Origin: Hippopus hippopus
Taxonomy: Eukaryota > Mollusca > Bivalvia > Cardiida > Cardiidae
Assembly: GCA_946811185.2 (NCBI GenBank)
Contig: OX328107.1
Location: 43,576,360-43,640,359, forward strand
Length of the DNA stretch: 64,000 nt
Direction of reading: 5' to 3'
This document shows positions 1 to 11,609 of the stretch, one piece after another. Within the stretch, counting starts at the first letter, position 1; the number at the start of each line of letters is the position of its first letter. Under the pieces are notes generated by a model. It worked only from the letters and a program-made list of their open reading frames with translations. It did not search any database and had not been told where the DNA came from. Made by a program: the position numbers and the translations under genes.

Positions 1-92
1 ATGACGCAAATTATCATTTGAGCTACAACTTTGTTGTCTGCAAATGCTTTCAATATGGTCAATTCTAAAATTTTGTCATTTGGTCAAGAGTG
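1..92 (+). mobile_element. Family 1 MITE, right half
   Basis: Contains tctgcaaatgctttcaat and aaaattttg of the right arm of family 1; the left half lies outside the window and the terminal TTAA is mutated. Confidence 0.75.
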
Positions 93-120
93 AAAGCTGC
101 ATAAAGCTAAATTTTGTTTT

Positions 121-348
121 TTAACCCTTTACCACACAATCCTGACTTTTAATGACCCTGTGAAAGACGCCTTTTGAAAACATTGTGGGAAAAGGAGAAA
201 ATGCTGGTAACCATCATTTTCTCCTTTTCCACAATGTTTTCTACCCTTCCCATAACAAATTTTGATTTTTTTGTCACATTAATTATTTTGTCTGCAAATG
301 CTTTCAATTAGGACAAGTCTAAAATTTTGTTGTGTGGTAGAGAGTTAA
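121..348 (+). mobile_element. Family 1 MITE, full length (reference copy)
   Basis: Begins TTAACCCTTTACCACACAA and ends TGGTAGAGAGTTAA, so the ends are short inverted repeats that include TTAA. The middle is a palindrome: gaaaacattgtgggaaaagg leads to ggtaacc and is mirrored back to a gttttc end. The right third holds the conserved tctgcaaatgctttcaat. There is no open reading frame. TTAA ends and the CCC/CTC start are piggyBac-like, so it is read as a non-autonomous piggyBac-type element. Confidence 0.85.
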
Positions 349-1157
349 GAATGAGGATATTTTGTAAAGAAATATTGGTACAATTTGAATGTTTATTACT
401 CTTTGGGAAATAAACCTGCAGACAACAAAAATGATTTGCCACATTGGTATTCGAACTTGTGACCTTCAAAAGCATAGTCAGATGACTTTGCAGTTGGAAC
501 TGTCTACACATTTTACTATCCAGCATGTTTAAAATGTACTGATACCTTGTTATGCAATAATGGGTATCCAATGACAAACTTTATTAAAAAAAAATTTTCT
601 TTGCAAAATATATAAACTTTTAGCTTAATTTCTGTTTATATCTTTGTTAGCCATCTTTGCAGGAAAAATAAAATAGATATCAGTTTTGTTAGGATTCTCT
701 CAAAAACTTTTGAATTTAAACCAGGTTTTATGCTACTTTAAGATATAGGCATTCTATTACAAACTGGTAGTTATTTATTGTGGGTATGAACTAGATTTTC
801 ACCCCAAATGCGGAACTATATTTACCAAACCTTTAACCTTAAAGGGGGCCATCTAATTTTTATGCCATTTATCAAAATTTCTTGTAAAATACTGATAGAT
901 ATTTTTTCTTTGCAACCGTAGAAAAGCTGTGTGTCTACATTTAGTAAAAAGTTGCAATATCAAATGTTTGTTTTGCAGTCAGTAACCCATTGTATTTTTA
1001 TAACCTCAGATATAACTTCATCGTTGTGATTTGAATATGAAATTGACAAATGTTATTTATCATGTTACATACTCACAAATCTCTGCAAAACTTTGGCATG
1101 AAATATAAAAGTACCATAAAAGGCTATGTAGCCCTGGAAATACCATTGAAAAACATT
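349..1157. other. AT-rich sequence without recognised feature
   Basis: Many stops in all frames, no splice-bounded coding segment and no repeat shared with the rest of the window that I could see. Confidence 0.5.
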
Positions 1158-1445
1158 TTTAGCTCTGCTGTTTTTGAAGAAAACGTCGAGGTATTGTCCT
1201 AGCACTTTTGTCAGCGCTGTTGCTTGCATCCTCGTAAGAAAACTTTGACGTCTTATAATATCTCTGTTATACTGAAGATATTTGCTTCAAACTTTGACAA
1301 GTTCTTAATTATCAAAAGGGAAACCTATACATCAAGGGCAGGTAACCATCAAAGTATTTTGACACAGTTATGGCCCTTTTTTTGACTTAGAACTATCACT
1401 GAAAATCAAGCAACTACAGCCGAGTATTGGCACGGGTGGTCTTGT
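1158..1445 (+). repeat. Family 4 repeat
   Basis: Carries the order shared by all family 4 copies: tagctctgctgtttttgaag, tctctgttatactgaagata, tatcaaaagggaaacctat, accatcaaagtattttgaca, ttagaac...gaaaatcaagcaact, then cttgtttt. Related copies lie at 35480, 45830 (interrupted), 57382 and 58250. Confidence 0.65.
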
Positions 1446-3189
1446 TTTCTTACTGTTGTCTTTCTTCTATACTGATGGTTTGCCCGCTTTTGTCACTTAA
1501 TACATGGATCCGTGGAAATCGATATTTGACCAATCAGGTTATCGCATTTATTCTACCCGATGTCCAGCCTTGTTGTCTGCTATTTCGGCTCCCAAATAAA
1601 CGACTGTTAACGTTGAAGGGGTGCGATAGTGTTTATTTATTTTGTGTTTTAAACGTTTGAATTTGAGAAAAAGTTTAAAATATGTGCTTTGAGAACATGT
1701 ACCGCAGAAGTGAGATCACGCAGAGACTGTAGACAAGTTTGAATTACGATAATGACTGAAAATGGGACATCTGTAAAGAATTCAGATCAGCGCTACATTA
1801 CACAATGGATTAATAAATGTTATAGATTTTCCGCTCTGAAAGATTCTGAAAGAGACAAAAACGTTTTAAGTGGAAAACAAAGGTAAAAATAGATCTATAT
1901 GAAATACATATAAAAAGAAAATACGTTTACTTGAATATCTAACCTTGTTCAATAACCTATATGCACATCCAAAAAGTGGCACTTGTCATCAGTGTTTCAG
2001 CTTGACGTTAATCTTAACCCTTGGTGCATGAAGAATATGCTGAATGTGTAGATATAGATCAGATTGAAATAACATGAAGTTTAATCTTGGATTAAAACTA
2101 TTTGCTATTTACAATAAGCATATTGACGTGTATTCCTCACTACATATTCCTCACTAAAAGTAGAATTCAATTATGAAAAAGTCTAACTTCTGTTCTGTAC
2201 TGGTCGAAGTTCAGCTTGAAAGGCAACTTATGTGATTAAATAAACTTTTGACTTAGTCGTATTAATTATGTGATTAAATAAACTTTTGACTTAGTCGTAT
2301 TAAAGTAGATTAGCTCATCTGTCAGTGCAAAGAATGTGTCGGTAAACTGTTAATTGATAGGAAGTGTGTTTGATTGCAAACCAATTTGCCGCTCTAATCA
2401 ACTTGACCACCCGTTGTCTTCAGTATATCATAAGATAAAACAAACTACCGTCAATGATAATAACAAGTTTGTTAATTGACAGCACACTTAACGCATTTTA
2501 AAATCATCTGACAACCCTTTTTCCCTTAACCTGAAATTGAAATTTTTCATAAACTTACACCTCTCTGTAGAATCCGACAAACTATAAACTTTTCGAAATG
2601 CTCACAAGTAGATCTAATTCAGTGTTATTTAGTTGGGTATGATGTTGAGATGACTTTACTAGCCTTACGAAAACAATAAGAATCTTTAATTCTATTATTC
2701 TGTAGCAAATCGGAGGTTTGTTGAGGTCTTTTATTCTTTCGAGATTATTGAAGTTCAAAACTTTGCTAAGACAAGTAGATCTATTTCCTTGTCCGTAGCC
2801 CCCGTAATTCGCCCTTTTTGTACATATTCTTGTGTAAATTAGTAAGCATAGATATTTACTGAGAATTCATGATCGGCAGAAACATATGATAGAAATATTT
2901 TTTCCGGAATTTTATTGAGAAAAACAGTCATGACAGCACGATTTAAGTAGCCTATCTGCTATACTGTATGTATTTACTGTGGTTGTTTGGGAGCCCTTGG
3001 CAACAGTAACCAAGGAAGTCGATTTATCTTATCACCATGGATCCATGTATTCAGGTATAAATCATTTTTTTTACAAATGAGTCCAAATAAAATTCAAAAT
3101 CATATTAGATTTGTGTGGATTTTTATCTATGGCTGGAAATACTCATTTAGTTTAATCAGCAGTGCAAAACTTATTAATTTCCTTTTATT
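1446..3189. other. AT-rich sequence, no gene recognised
   Basis: No coding segment that I can support. It holds one 38-base tandem duplication listed separately. Confidence 0.5.
2228..2303. repeat. Perfect 38-base tandem duplication
   Basis: Two adjacent identical units starting ttatgtgattaaataaac at 2228 and 2266. Confidence 0.9.
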
Positions 3190-5520
3190 AGCTCACCTGA
3201 GCACGAAGTGCTCAAGGTGAGCTTTTGTGATCGCCCAATGTCCGTCGTGCGTCGTCCTTCGTCCACAATTTCTTTAAACATCTTCTCCTCCTAATGTTCC
3301 TTGGGTGAAGCTCTACCAAAGTTGTTCAAGAGATTGCATTCCACCCATAACTGTGGTTGCCATGGCAACCTAAGGGAAAAAAATAGCAAAATCTTTGAAA
3401 ATCTTCTTCTCTGAAAGTAGAAGGCATAGAGCTTTGATATTTGGTATGTAGCATCTCCTAGTGGACCTCTACCAAGTTTTTCATATGATGCCCCTTGGTC
3501 CAAAACTGGCCCCGCCCCAGGGGTCACAAGTTCGAACATAGGAACAAAGAAGGAAAACTTTAAAATTCTTCTTCTCTGAAACTGGAAGGAGTAGAGCTTT
3601 GATATTTGTTATGTAGCATCTCCTAGTGGACCTCTACCAAGTTTGTTCAAATGATGCCTCTGGGGTCAAAACTGGCCCTGCCCCAGGGGTCACAAGTTTA
3701 AACATGGGAACAAAAAAGGAAAACTTTAAAATTCTTCTTCTCTGAAACTAGAAGGCGTAGAGCTTTGATATTTGGTATGTAGCATCTCCTAGTGGACCTC
3801 TACCAAGTTTGTTCATACGATGCCCCTTGGGTCAAAACTGGCCCAGCCCTGGGGGTCACAAGTTCTAACATAGAAACAAAGAAGGAAAACTTTAAAATTC
3901 TTCTTCTCTAAAACAGGGAGGTGTAGAGCTTTTATATTTGGTATGTAGCATCTCCTAGTGACCTCTACCAAGTTTGTTAAGATGATGCCACTGGGGTCAA
4001 AACTGGCTCCACCCCGGGGTCACAAGTTAGAACATAGGAACAAAGAAGGAAAACTTTAAAATTCTTCTTTTCTGAAACTGGAAGGCATAGATCTTTGATA
4101 TTTGGTATGTAGTGAACCTGTTCTAAGTTTGTTAGCCCACCTGAGCACAACATGTTCAGTGAGTTCAAAATTGGGTCACCTTGGGTCATAAACTAGGTCA
4201 CTAGGTCAAATTAAAGAAATACCTTGTGGGCACTCTAGAGGCCACATTTATTGCTCAAATGACCTGAAATTTGGTCAGAATGTATGTCTTGATGAAATCT
4301 CAGATGGGTTTAGATTTGGGTCACCTGGGATCATAAACTAGGTCACTAGGTTAAATCAAAGAAATACTTTGTGGGCACTCTAGAGGCCACATTTTTTGCT
4401 CAATTGACTTGAAAATTGGTTAGAATGTTTGTCTTTAGAAAATCTCACATGAGTCTGAATTTGGGTCAACTGGAGTCATAAACTAGGTCACTAGGTCAAA
4501 GAAATACCTTTAGGGAACTCGAGAGGCCACATTTATTGTTCAGTTGATTTGAAAATTGCTTAAAATGTTTCTCTTGATGAAATTTAAGATGAGTTCAAAA
4601 TTGGGTCACCTGGGGTCATATTCTAGGTCACTAGGTTAAATCAAAGAAATACTTTGTGGGCACTCTAGAGGCCACATTTCATGCTCAATTGACTTGAAAA
4701 TTGGTCAAATTTGGTCAGAATGTTTTTCTTGATGAAATCTCAGATGGGTTTAGATTTGGGTCACCTGGGATCATAAACTAGGTCACTAGGTTAAATCAAA
4801 GAAATACTTTGTGGGCAATCTAGAGGCCACATTTCATGCTCAATTGACTTGAAAATTGGTCAAAATGTTTGTCTTGATGAAATATCGGATGAGGTTGGAT
4901 TTGGGTCACCTGGGTTCATAAACTAGGTCACTAGGTCAAATTAAAGAAATACCTTGTGGGCACTCTAGAGGCCACAATGTTTGCTCAATTGACTTGAAAA
5001 TTGGTTAGAATGTTTGTCTTGATAAAATCTCGCACGAGTCTGAGTTTGGGTCAACTGGGATCATAAACTAGGTCACTAGGTCAAATTAAAGAAATATCTG
5101 TAGGGCACTCTAGAGGCCACATTTCTTGCTCAATTGACTTGAAAGTTGGTCAGAATGTTTGTCTTGATGAAATATTGGATGAGTTTGAAATTGGGTCACC
5201 TGGGGTCATAAACTAGGTCACTAGGTCAAATTAAAGAAATACCTTGTGGGCACTCCAGAGGCCACATTTATTGCTCAATTAACTTGAAAACTGTTCAGAA
5301 TGTTTGTCTCCATAAATTTTTGATGAGTTCTAAATTGGGTCACCTATTGAGATAAAGTAGGTCACTAGGTCAACTTACGGAAATTCCTTGTGGATGCTCT
5401 AGAGGCCACATTTTAAGCTCAATTGACCTGACAATTGGTCAGAAATTAAATTATTGCATGTGGAATGAAATTTCGCCTATTGACTCAGGTGAGCAATCCA
5501 GGGCCATCACAGCCCTCTTG
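3190..5520. mobile_element. Family 3 element (CTCACCTGAG), 2.3 kb, tandemly built
   Basis: Starts agctcacctgagcacgaag and ends actcaggtgagcaatccagg followed by gccctcttgttt; CTCACCTGAG and CTCAGGTGAG are inverted copies. The first part repeats a ~165-base unit (tttgatatttggtatgtagc ... ggtcacaagttcgaacat) about five times. The second repeats a ~150-base unit (aaactaggtcactaggtcaa ... agaggccacattt) about eight times. Short open frames in it are by-products of the units. It resembles a common bivalve genomic repeat; I know of no encoded protein. Confidence 0.75.
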
Positions 5521-5667
5521 TTTGATCTGGCAAGATTCATAAAAGTGTTCAGATAATCAATCTCGGATGTTATGCCTCAAAACAGCCTTTGTATTACATT
5601 ATTTTCCACTGATAGATTGTGTTTAGCTACATGTATCTATAGGGTACAAGTTTTTATAACATTATAA

Positions 5668-5756
5668 GTTGTACGGTCAGGTGGCAGGGGACTTGGAAAC
5701 TTGTTCACGGTTGTGGTGAATCATGTCGCCCCGAGCCGAAGGCCTGACCGTACAAC
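5668..5756. repeat. Short element with 14-base inverted ends
   Basis: gttgtacggtcagg at 5668-5681 is inverted as cctgaccgtacaac at 5743-5756. The interior is more G+C-rich than the surroundings. Confidence 0.65.
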
Positions 5757-5760
5757 GAAT

Positions 5761-6113
5761 TTATTATACTGCAAAGTTTTACCAATCCAAAGTGTGTTAA
5801 GCGAATTTTACCTGTTTTTTTGGTTTCAAAAATTGAGTACACTGGTGAAGTAGAATTTCCCTTCTGAGTGCCCCAATTCAATGAAAACTGACGTCACTGG
5901 GAACTGACGTCGCTGAAACCTTGGTAAAACGTGCAGTTCGGAGCATAATCTTGATGTTAATCTTGATTGACGCCGCCATTTTGGATGTTGTGTTGAAAGT
6001 GTAGTCATGTATACAGGGCTCCTGAAAGGGAAACAGCTTTTATGTTGGTTTTGCCAGTGTACATGATATATATATCCTATCAGACCATAAGAAATTTCTT
6101 TGCAGTATAATAA
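5761..6113. mobile_element. 353-base element with 16-base inverted ends
   Basis: ttattatactgcaaag at 5761-5776 is inverted as ctttgcagtataataa at 6098-6113. The G+C is higher than in the flanks and there is no open frame of note. It is probably a MITE or one half of a larger element with the 5668-5756 palindrome. Confidence 0.6.
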
Positions 6114-6122
6114 AATTACCTT

Positions 6123-6359
6123 TTAACCCTTTACCACACAATCCCGACTTTAAACAACCCTGAGAATAAGGTCTTTTGGAAACCTTGTGGGAAAAGGAGA
6201 AAATGCTGGTAACCAGCATTTTTCTCCTTTTCCCTCAAGGTTTTCTACCCTTCCCAAACACAAATTTCAATGTTTCAGTCACATTTAATTTGGTGTCTGC
6301 AAAATTAAATGCTTTCAATTTGGACTAGTCTAAAATTTTGTTGTTTGGTAAAGGGTTAT
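6123..6359 (+). mobile_element. Family 1 MITE
   Basis: Left end ttaaccctttaccacacaat, central palindrome with aatgctggtaacc, right end tttggtaaagggtta; one terminal base has changed. Confidence 0.85.
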
Positions 6360-6462
6360 ACTCATATTTTGGTCTCCTTAGTCAGCAGCTGGTACTTATA
6401 AGTATGACCGTAAACAAAGAGAAGAAAAGGCTTCCAGTCAATAATTATAGTAGGATTCAGCA

Positions 6463-6641
6463 GGTGACAAATTGAATGTTACTCAAATGAAAGGGTTTTT
6501 TTTTTTTAATGAATGGGTAGAAAATATTGTGGAAATAAGAGAAAATGCTGGTTACCAGCATTTTCTCCTTTTCCCATAATGTTTTCAACATCCCTTTCTG
6601 TCAAGGTAGTTGAAGCTCTTCAATGTGTGGCATAGAGTTAA
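6463..6641 (-). mobile_element. Family 1 MITE, left part missing
   Basis: Reverse orientation; palindrome around aatgctggttaccagcattt and an end at catagagttaa shared with the next copy. Confidence 0.7.
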
Positions 6642-6774
6642 CCCTTTACCACACAACAAAATTTTAGACTTGTCCAATTTTAAAGCCTTTGCATACCACA
6701 AATTAAATGCCAGTAGAATGAAGGAATAGAAAACATTGTGGGAAGAGAAGAAAATGGTGGTAACTAGCATTTTA
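6638..6774 (-). mobile_element. Family 1 MITE, right part missing
   Basis: Begins at the TTAA shared with the previous copy, has acaaaattttagacttgtcc, and is cut within the palindrome. Confidence 0.65.
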
Positions 6775-6926
6775 AATTGTGACTTATTTATAGATTTAGA
6801 GAGAAACATACTAATCAACCTGGGGGCTAATATACCATGACATTTTTTAAAGGCTCAAAATTCCAACATCAGGCTCTGAAAGAATTGTGGCCTTTTTATC
6901 TGCAGATTCAGTATTACAAGCTCCCT

Positions 6927-7151
6927 TACGGTGGCACAAAAGTGACATGGAAGATATATTTTATACTACGTGCGCACGCAGTAGCTAATACGTGCGCACG
7001 TAATAACTAATACGTGCGCACGTAATACTATTGCGTGCGCACGTATTAGCTAATACGTGCGCACGTATTAACTAATACGTGCGCACGTATTAGCTACTGC
7101 GTGCGCACGTAGTATAAAATATATCTTCCATGTCACTTTTGTGCCACCGTA
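6927..7151. mobile_element. 225-base full palindrome carrying seven CGTGCGCACG motifs
   Basis: Starts tacggtggcacaaaagtgac and ends as its inverse (gtcacttttgtgccaccgta), flanked by a direct CTCCCT repeat (6921-6926 and 7152-7157) that looks like a target duplication. The interior holds seven copies of the self-complementary core cgtgcgcacg, beginning near 6968, 6990, 7012, 7033, 7055, 7077 and 7099, with a period of about 22 bases. No coding capacity. Confidence 0.85.
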
Positions 7152-7420
7152 CTCCCTTGACTAATGAGGACTCAATGACTAAAATAGTAAGCAGCTGCTA
7201 GCATGCTCTTTACTTTTAAAATTAACCTGGAATAAAAATTTCCAGAGGAACAAAAAACATTGAAAAGAGGACAATCTATCAAGGGAGACAGCATCACTTA
7301 TAATGTGAACCCTAAGAGTGCCAAACAAACTCAGTGGACATCTTCACTCGAGAAATAAAACCTGATAATGTGCAACCACAAGGATGCCTTTGACTATATC
7401 ATGTTTCAGCAAAGCAGACG

Positions 7421-7490
7421 GTATAGATCAAAGATCATTGTGCACATTTTGTGCAGTCTGATCTTGATCTAGACTGGCTGCAAAGGCAAC
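7421..7490. repeat. Family 5 palindrome
   Basis: agatcaaagatcattgtgca is mirrored by gtgcagtctgatcttgatct: a diverged copy of the GATC-rich palindrome best seen at 18326. Confidence 0.6.
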
Positions 7491-7537
7491 AATAGTTGTG
7501 AAAGGTGCTTTAAGCATGAACTTTGTACCTCATTCCA

Positions 7538-7730
7538 ACATTTTAGACTTACAGCCATAATGAAGGTGTTTGCAGACGACATAATTTGATATGATTTGAA
7601 TAGTAAAATTTGTCTCTAAGACTACAGGAAGCATTGTTGAAAAAGGAGAAAATGCTGATTACCAGGATTTTCTCCTTTTACAGCAATATTTTCTAATGCC
7701 TTTTTCCCCCGGATGGTAAAAACTCAGGGT
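7538..7730 (-). mobile_element. Family 1 MITE, strongly diverged
   Basis: Keeps gtgtttgcagacgacataat and the aggagaaaatgctgattacc palindrome; both ends have decayed. Confidence 0.55.
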
Positions 7731-8016
7731 AGTTTCATCATGTTTAAAAATCACACATAATTTATAATTAAGTATTGTCACCTAATTAGCCGTATGATAA
7801 ATGACCTCTGAGGTCAGGCGACCATTATTCAGAGGATATGTACCGTCCTTATGACTTCTTACATTCAATAACTTCTGTCTATTCTTTCAAGACGGCATTT
7901 AGGTAAATCATTTAAGTGGAAAATCTTGACATATAATATTTCAAACCTGCCGAACCTTCGACTGCGGTATTCACATTTCTGTAATATATAGTGGGTTTTG
8001 TTAAAGCTGTCATGAA

Positions 8017-8232
8017 TCAACTCTTTACCACACAATCCAGACTTTTAACAATTCTGGAAAAATAGCCTTTTGAAAATCTTGTGAAAAAAGAAGAAAATGC
8101 TGGTAACCAGCATTTTTTCCTTTTCCCACATTTTATACCCTATCAAAGAGAAATGAGTCACATTTAAATTTTTGTCTGCAACTGCTTTCAATTTTGACAA
8201 GTCAACTAATTTGGTTTGAGGTAAAGTGTTAA
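8017..8232 (+). mobile_element. Family 1 MITE
   Basis: ctctttaccacacaatccag at the left, palindrome in the middle, aaagtgttaa at the right, sharing its TTAA with the next copy. Confidence 0.8.
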
Positions 8233-8443
8233 CCCTTTACCAGGTGGCAAAATTTTAGAATCTTCCAATATTATTAGATGTTTTTGCAAGCAGCAAATAG
8301 AGACAAACTCAATTTAATTTGCCATAAAAAGCGTAGAAAACATTGTTTGAAAAGGAGAAAATGCTGGTTATCAGCCAATTTTGTTTTCAAAAGCTGTCTT
8401 TCCCATTGTTGTTAAAAGTTGAGATTGTTTGATGAAGGGTTAA
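8229..8443 (-). mobile_element. Family 1 MITE
   Basis: Reverse copy beginning ttaaccctttaccaggtggc; half of the palindrome has been altered (atcagccaattttgtt). Confidence 0.7.
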
Positions 8444-8490
8444 TCCTTTACCACATATTGCCTACTTTGAAAGACATGATTTTTTAAAAT
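8440..8490 (+). mobile_element. Family 1 MITE, left-end fragment
   Basis: ttaatcctttaccacatatt and a few following bases only. Confidence 0.5.
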
Positions 8491-8878
8491 AAAAACATCT
8501 GAAAAGTTCAAACAACATAACTGGTGGAAATTTGATAAAGAAAAAGAATAGACCTATTGAGATACAGCATGAAATTAACGAAACATACTAACAATCGTTA
8601 CTTCCTCCTTTTTTCACAATACTTCTGCTTAACTTGTGCAGTACCATAAAGGCATTCAAAAGTAGAAAAGAGTTCCATAAAAGAAGTATTTTTCTGCCTT
8701 AAGAAAAAAAAAATCTGTGTTATGGGTAATTAGCATTAGGCGGGTTTTTTTTGGACTGAAATGGGCTCTAATATATACAAGCACCTTGCTTCTTGTCAAG
8801 GCTGTAAAAATATGTTTAAAGTGAAGTTAAAGTATGACAGAGACTTACTAAATCTCAGCCATTGAATAAACAAATATT

Positions 8879-8951
8879 ATGGCAGAAGGGGTTTCATACC
8901 TGGAAAATACAGGAGCTGATGAATGGGGGTTTACCGTGGAATATCCTTTAG
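8879..8951 (+). CDS. Candidate 5' coding exon (start codon plus donor)
   Basis: ATG at 8879 opens MAEGVSYLENTGADEWGFTV then EYPL, and a consensus donor (tttag|gtgagc) follows in phase 1, compatible with exon A. Codon content is protein-like (acidic, aromatic). It does not resemble the vertebrate MYRF N-terminus, and the frame also stays open through the donor into a tctg microsatellite. It could be an alternative first exon, an exon of another gene, or chance. Confidence 0.2.
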
Positions 8952-9007
8952 GTGAGCCAGTTTATAGTTCTTATGATTATACCACCTATGATGAAAGGGC
9001 CCGTGTA

Positions 9008-9035
9008 CTGTCTGTCTGTCTGTCTCTCTGTCTGT
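9008..9035. repeat. TCTG microsatellite
   Basis: About seven tetranucleotide units with one tctc variant. Confidence 0.85.
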
Positions 9036-9142
9036 CCATCAGTACCTCAGTCTGTGTCTATCTGTCTTAAGACACAACTTTGTGTCCTCTTCTCAGCTCG
9101 CTTTACTCATTGCTTTTCACTGCCAAGACAACTTTAGCAGAC

Positions 9143-9192
9143 AGAGTAGATCAGGATAAAACTGCACAAAATGTGCAGCCAGATCTTTATTT
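9143..9192. repeat. Family 5 palindrome, diverged
   Basis: aaaactgcacaaaatgtgca followed by gccagatctt: weak but recognisable. Confidence 0.4.
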
Positions 9193-9347
9193 ACACCACC
9201 TATGTGAGATGTTACACTATGGCTAAAGTAATCTTCAACTGCAGTAAAAATCTACTTTAAAACTCCTGAAAACCTCCAATTTATCCAGTTTTTAGCTACA
9301 AAAGAGTTATACACGCCATATAAACTAGATAGAAACAAAATTCTGGG

Positions 9348-9600
9348 TGACAGTAGTGCAGGGCTTGTAGAAAGTCTGCCTCTCATGCCAAGTGTTTCGG
9401 GTTCAAATCTCGTGATGAGCAGGGTCAACCTTTGCAACTACCTGTACCACAGTGCATGTACTGGTTAAGGTTTCCAGGAAGGAATCATCAAAAGCACGGT
9501 CATTAAAACATGATGTTGTGTGATAAAGCATCAGGGGGGTTGATTCTGCACCAGATGATAAACTTTTAGATTTCTTAGATTTGAAAGCAGTTACAGAGGA
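9348..9600 (+). mobile_element. tRNA-derived SINE-like sequence
   Basis: A good polymerase III B box (gggttcaaatctc, about 9409) follows a degraded A-box/anticodon region (gcctctcatgccaagtg). There is no clean cloverleaf, so it is a tRNA-derived repeat and not a tRNA gene. The 3' limit is approximate. Confidence 0.5.
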
Positions 9601-9827
9601 CAAAATAATCAAGTGTGACTAAACTGATTGGAGTTGTTCCTAAAACAGTCTAAACAGTCTGCAAAATACTTTGCACTTGACAAGGCCAAATATTTGTCAC
9701 TGGGTAGAGTTAAAAGTTGCTGCTGTTTCGAAAGATCTGCTGCAAGATGAACAGTTGCCTGTGTGGGATAATGTCTCTAAGTGAACAAATGCCAGATGAC
9801 AGCCAATTTAGGAAATAAAACAAGGTG

Positions 9828-10056
9828 TTAACCCTTCACCCTACAGTCTTGAGTTTTAAAGATCCTGGTGTAAAATGCATTTGAAAACATTATTGGAAAA
9901 GGATAAAATGCTGGTAACCTGCATTTTTTCCTTTTCCCACAATGTTTTCTAGCCTATTTGATACAAATTCCATCATTCGAATCTCATTTTATTTGTCGTC
10001 TGCAAATGTTTTGAATTTGGGCCAGACTAAAATTTTTTCGTTTAATAAGGAGTTAA
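9828..10056 (+). mobile_element. Family 1 MITE
   Basis: Left ttaacccttcaccctaca, palindrome with gataaaatgctggtaacc, right ataaggagttaa. Confidence 0.8.
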
Positions 10057-10361
10057 ACTAAACTTAATAAGCAAAGTCCCTTTGAATAGCATAATAACCA
10101 TTATCTGAAGTAATTTTACATCCATGTGCATATGGTTGATATGCACATAGTTAAAGCAGAGCATGTGGGAACTGTCTTATTGGAAAATAAAGACACCCTA
10201 AGAAATTACTCAATTATGAAAAATAAGATAAGAAATTACACATTTTATGACCATCAAATTATTCTTTCTTTAGAAGTAGTATTTAAGCCAAATGGTTTAA
10301 CTGTCTGTCAAAATTTTATCCTTTAAAGTGTGAAAATACATACAGAATTTTTCAGTCTGTT

Positions 10362-10565
10362 TATTTTATTGGACCCAAGACCCGTATTTACCAACCGCTG
10401 TAAATAGCATGGGTAGTCTAATTCCGAACATTAAAAGTAACATTGTTGCTGATTGGTTCTACTGCTTGGTTTAGCTGATAAGAAATTGTTCTCCTTTATT
10501 ATTTAGAAAATTCCTGAGAATTGGGATTGGAATAGAAATTAAGGTCTGTGAAAGAGCCCCAAATG
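10362..10565. mobile_element. Family 7 hairpin repeat, diverged
   Basis: cgtatttaccaaccgctgta, tgctgattggttctactgct and gcttggtttagctgataag recall the 58826 and 39591 copies. Confidence 0.45.
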
Positions 10566-10572
10566 TTGATAT

Positions 10573-10690
10573 TTAACTCTTTACCACACAATCCCTAGTT
10601 TAACGACATTTAGGAAGACTGCTTTTGAAAACACTGTTTGAAAAGGAGCCCGCATTTTCTCCTTTTCAAACAATGTTTTCTACCTGTTAA
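10573..10690 (+). mobile_element. Family 1 MITE, internal deletion
   Basis: Left third and palindrome remain (acactgtttgaaaagg mirrored); the right third is missing and the next copy follows directly at TTAA. Confidence 0.75.
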
Positions 10691-10915
10691 CCCTTTACCA
10701 CACAGTCCTGATCTCTACCGAACATGAGAGAGAATGCGTTGGAAAACATTGTAGGAAAAGGAGAAAATGCTGGTAACTAGCATTTTCTCCTTTTTTCACA
10801 ATGTTTTCTACCCTTCCAAAATCAAATTACAACTTTTGAGTCAAAGTTATTGTGTTGTCTGCAAACGCTTTCAATTTTGACAAGTCTGAAATTTTGTCGT
10901 TTGGTAAAGAGTTAA
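10687..10915 (+). mobile_element. Family 1 MITE, full length
   Basis: ttaaccctttaccacacagt to ggtaaagagttaa with intact palindrome. Confidence 0.85.
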
Positions 10916-11379
10916 AAGACAGTAGAAGTGACATAATCATTTAAAGATTCACAACTGACAGTGGATGCAGAGACAGGTAGAAAACATTATGGCAGGTGAA
11001 GCTCATCATTCTGTTTGTTCTAAATCATATTTCCATCTCTCGAATGTCAATAAAAGTATTCTAAGCTGGATTTTTTAAAAATATTTAGGGGAAAAAGTGT
11101 TCTAACTATTTTGTTGAAATTACGTATTTCTCATAATTATAGCAATTATTTGAGCAATATCTAAGGGAAAAAAGAATGGTAGGAACTTGACAAAAGACAT
11201 GAAAACCTAATAAATCCTAAATTTTGACTCAATATGAATGTTAAACATGTAGAAAAAAACCAAACTCTATAAATAATTTCATTATTTACTTTCAATTTTG
11301 GGCTGTATTTTGTCAGCTGTGTGACAAAACAGCATGTGGCAAACATAGATTTCTAAAGTTATTTTCTGTATTTTGACTC

Positions 11380-11609
11380 TTAACTCTCTACCAAACAACA
11401 AAATTTTTAGCTTGTCCAAGTTCAAAGTATTTGCAGATGACAAAGTAAATGTAACATCAAAAATTGAATATTGTTGTAGGAAGGATAGAAAACAATGTGG
11501 GAAAATGAAAAATTGCTAGTTATCAGCATTTTTTTCTGTTTCTCACAATGTTTTCAAGGGCTTTTTTCTCAAAGTCATTAAAAGCTGGGATTGTGTGGCA
11601 ATGTGTTAA
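11380..11609 (-). mobile_element. Family 1 MITE
   Basis: ttaactctctaccaaacaac to tggcaatgtgttaa; shares its last TTAA with the nested pair that follows. Confidence 0.8.

Noticed and set aside
3291..3539. Reverse-strand frames in family 3 (MFELVTPGAGP...) recurring at 3977, 46612, 47112 and 47604
   Set aside because: They are the complement of tandem ~165-base units; open by repeat structure, with no start context or protein family.
9348..9440. Possible tRNA gene with a good B box
   Set aside because: No closing acceptor stem and no proper A box; classed as SINE-like.
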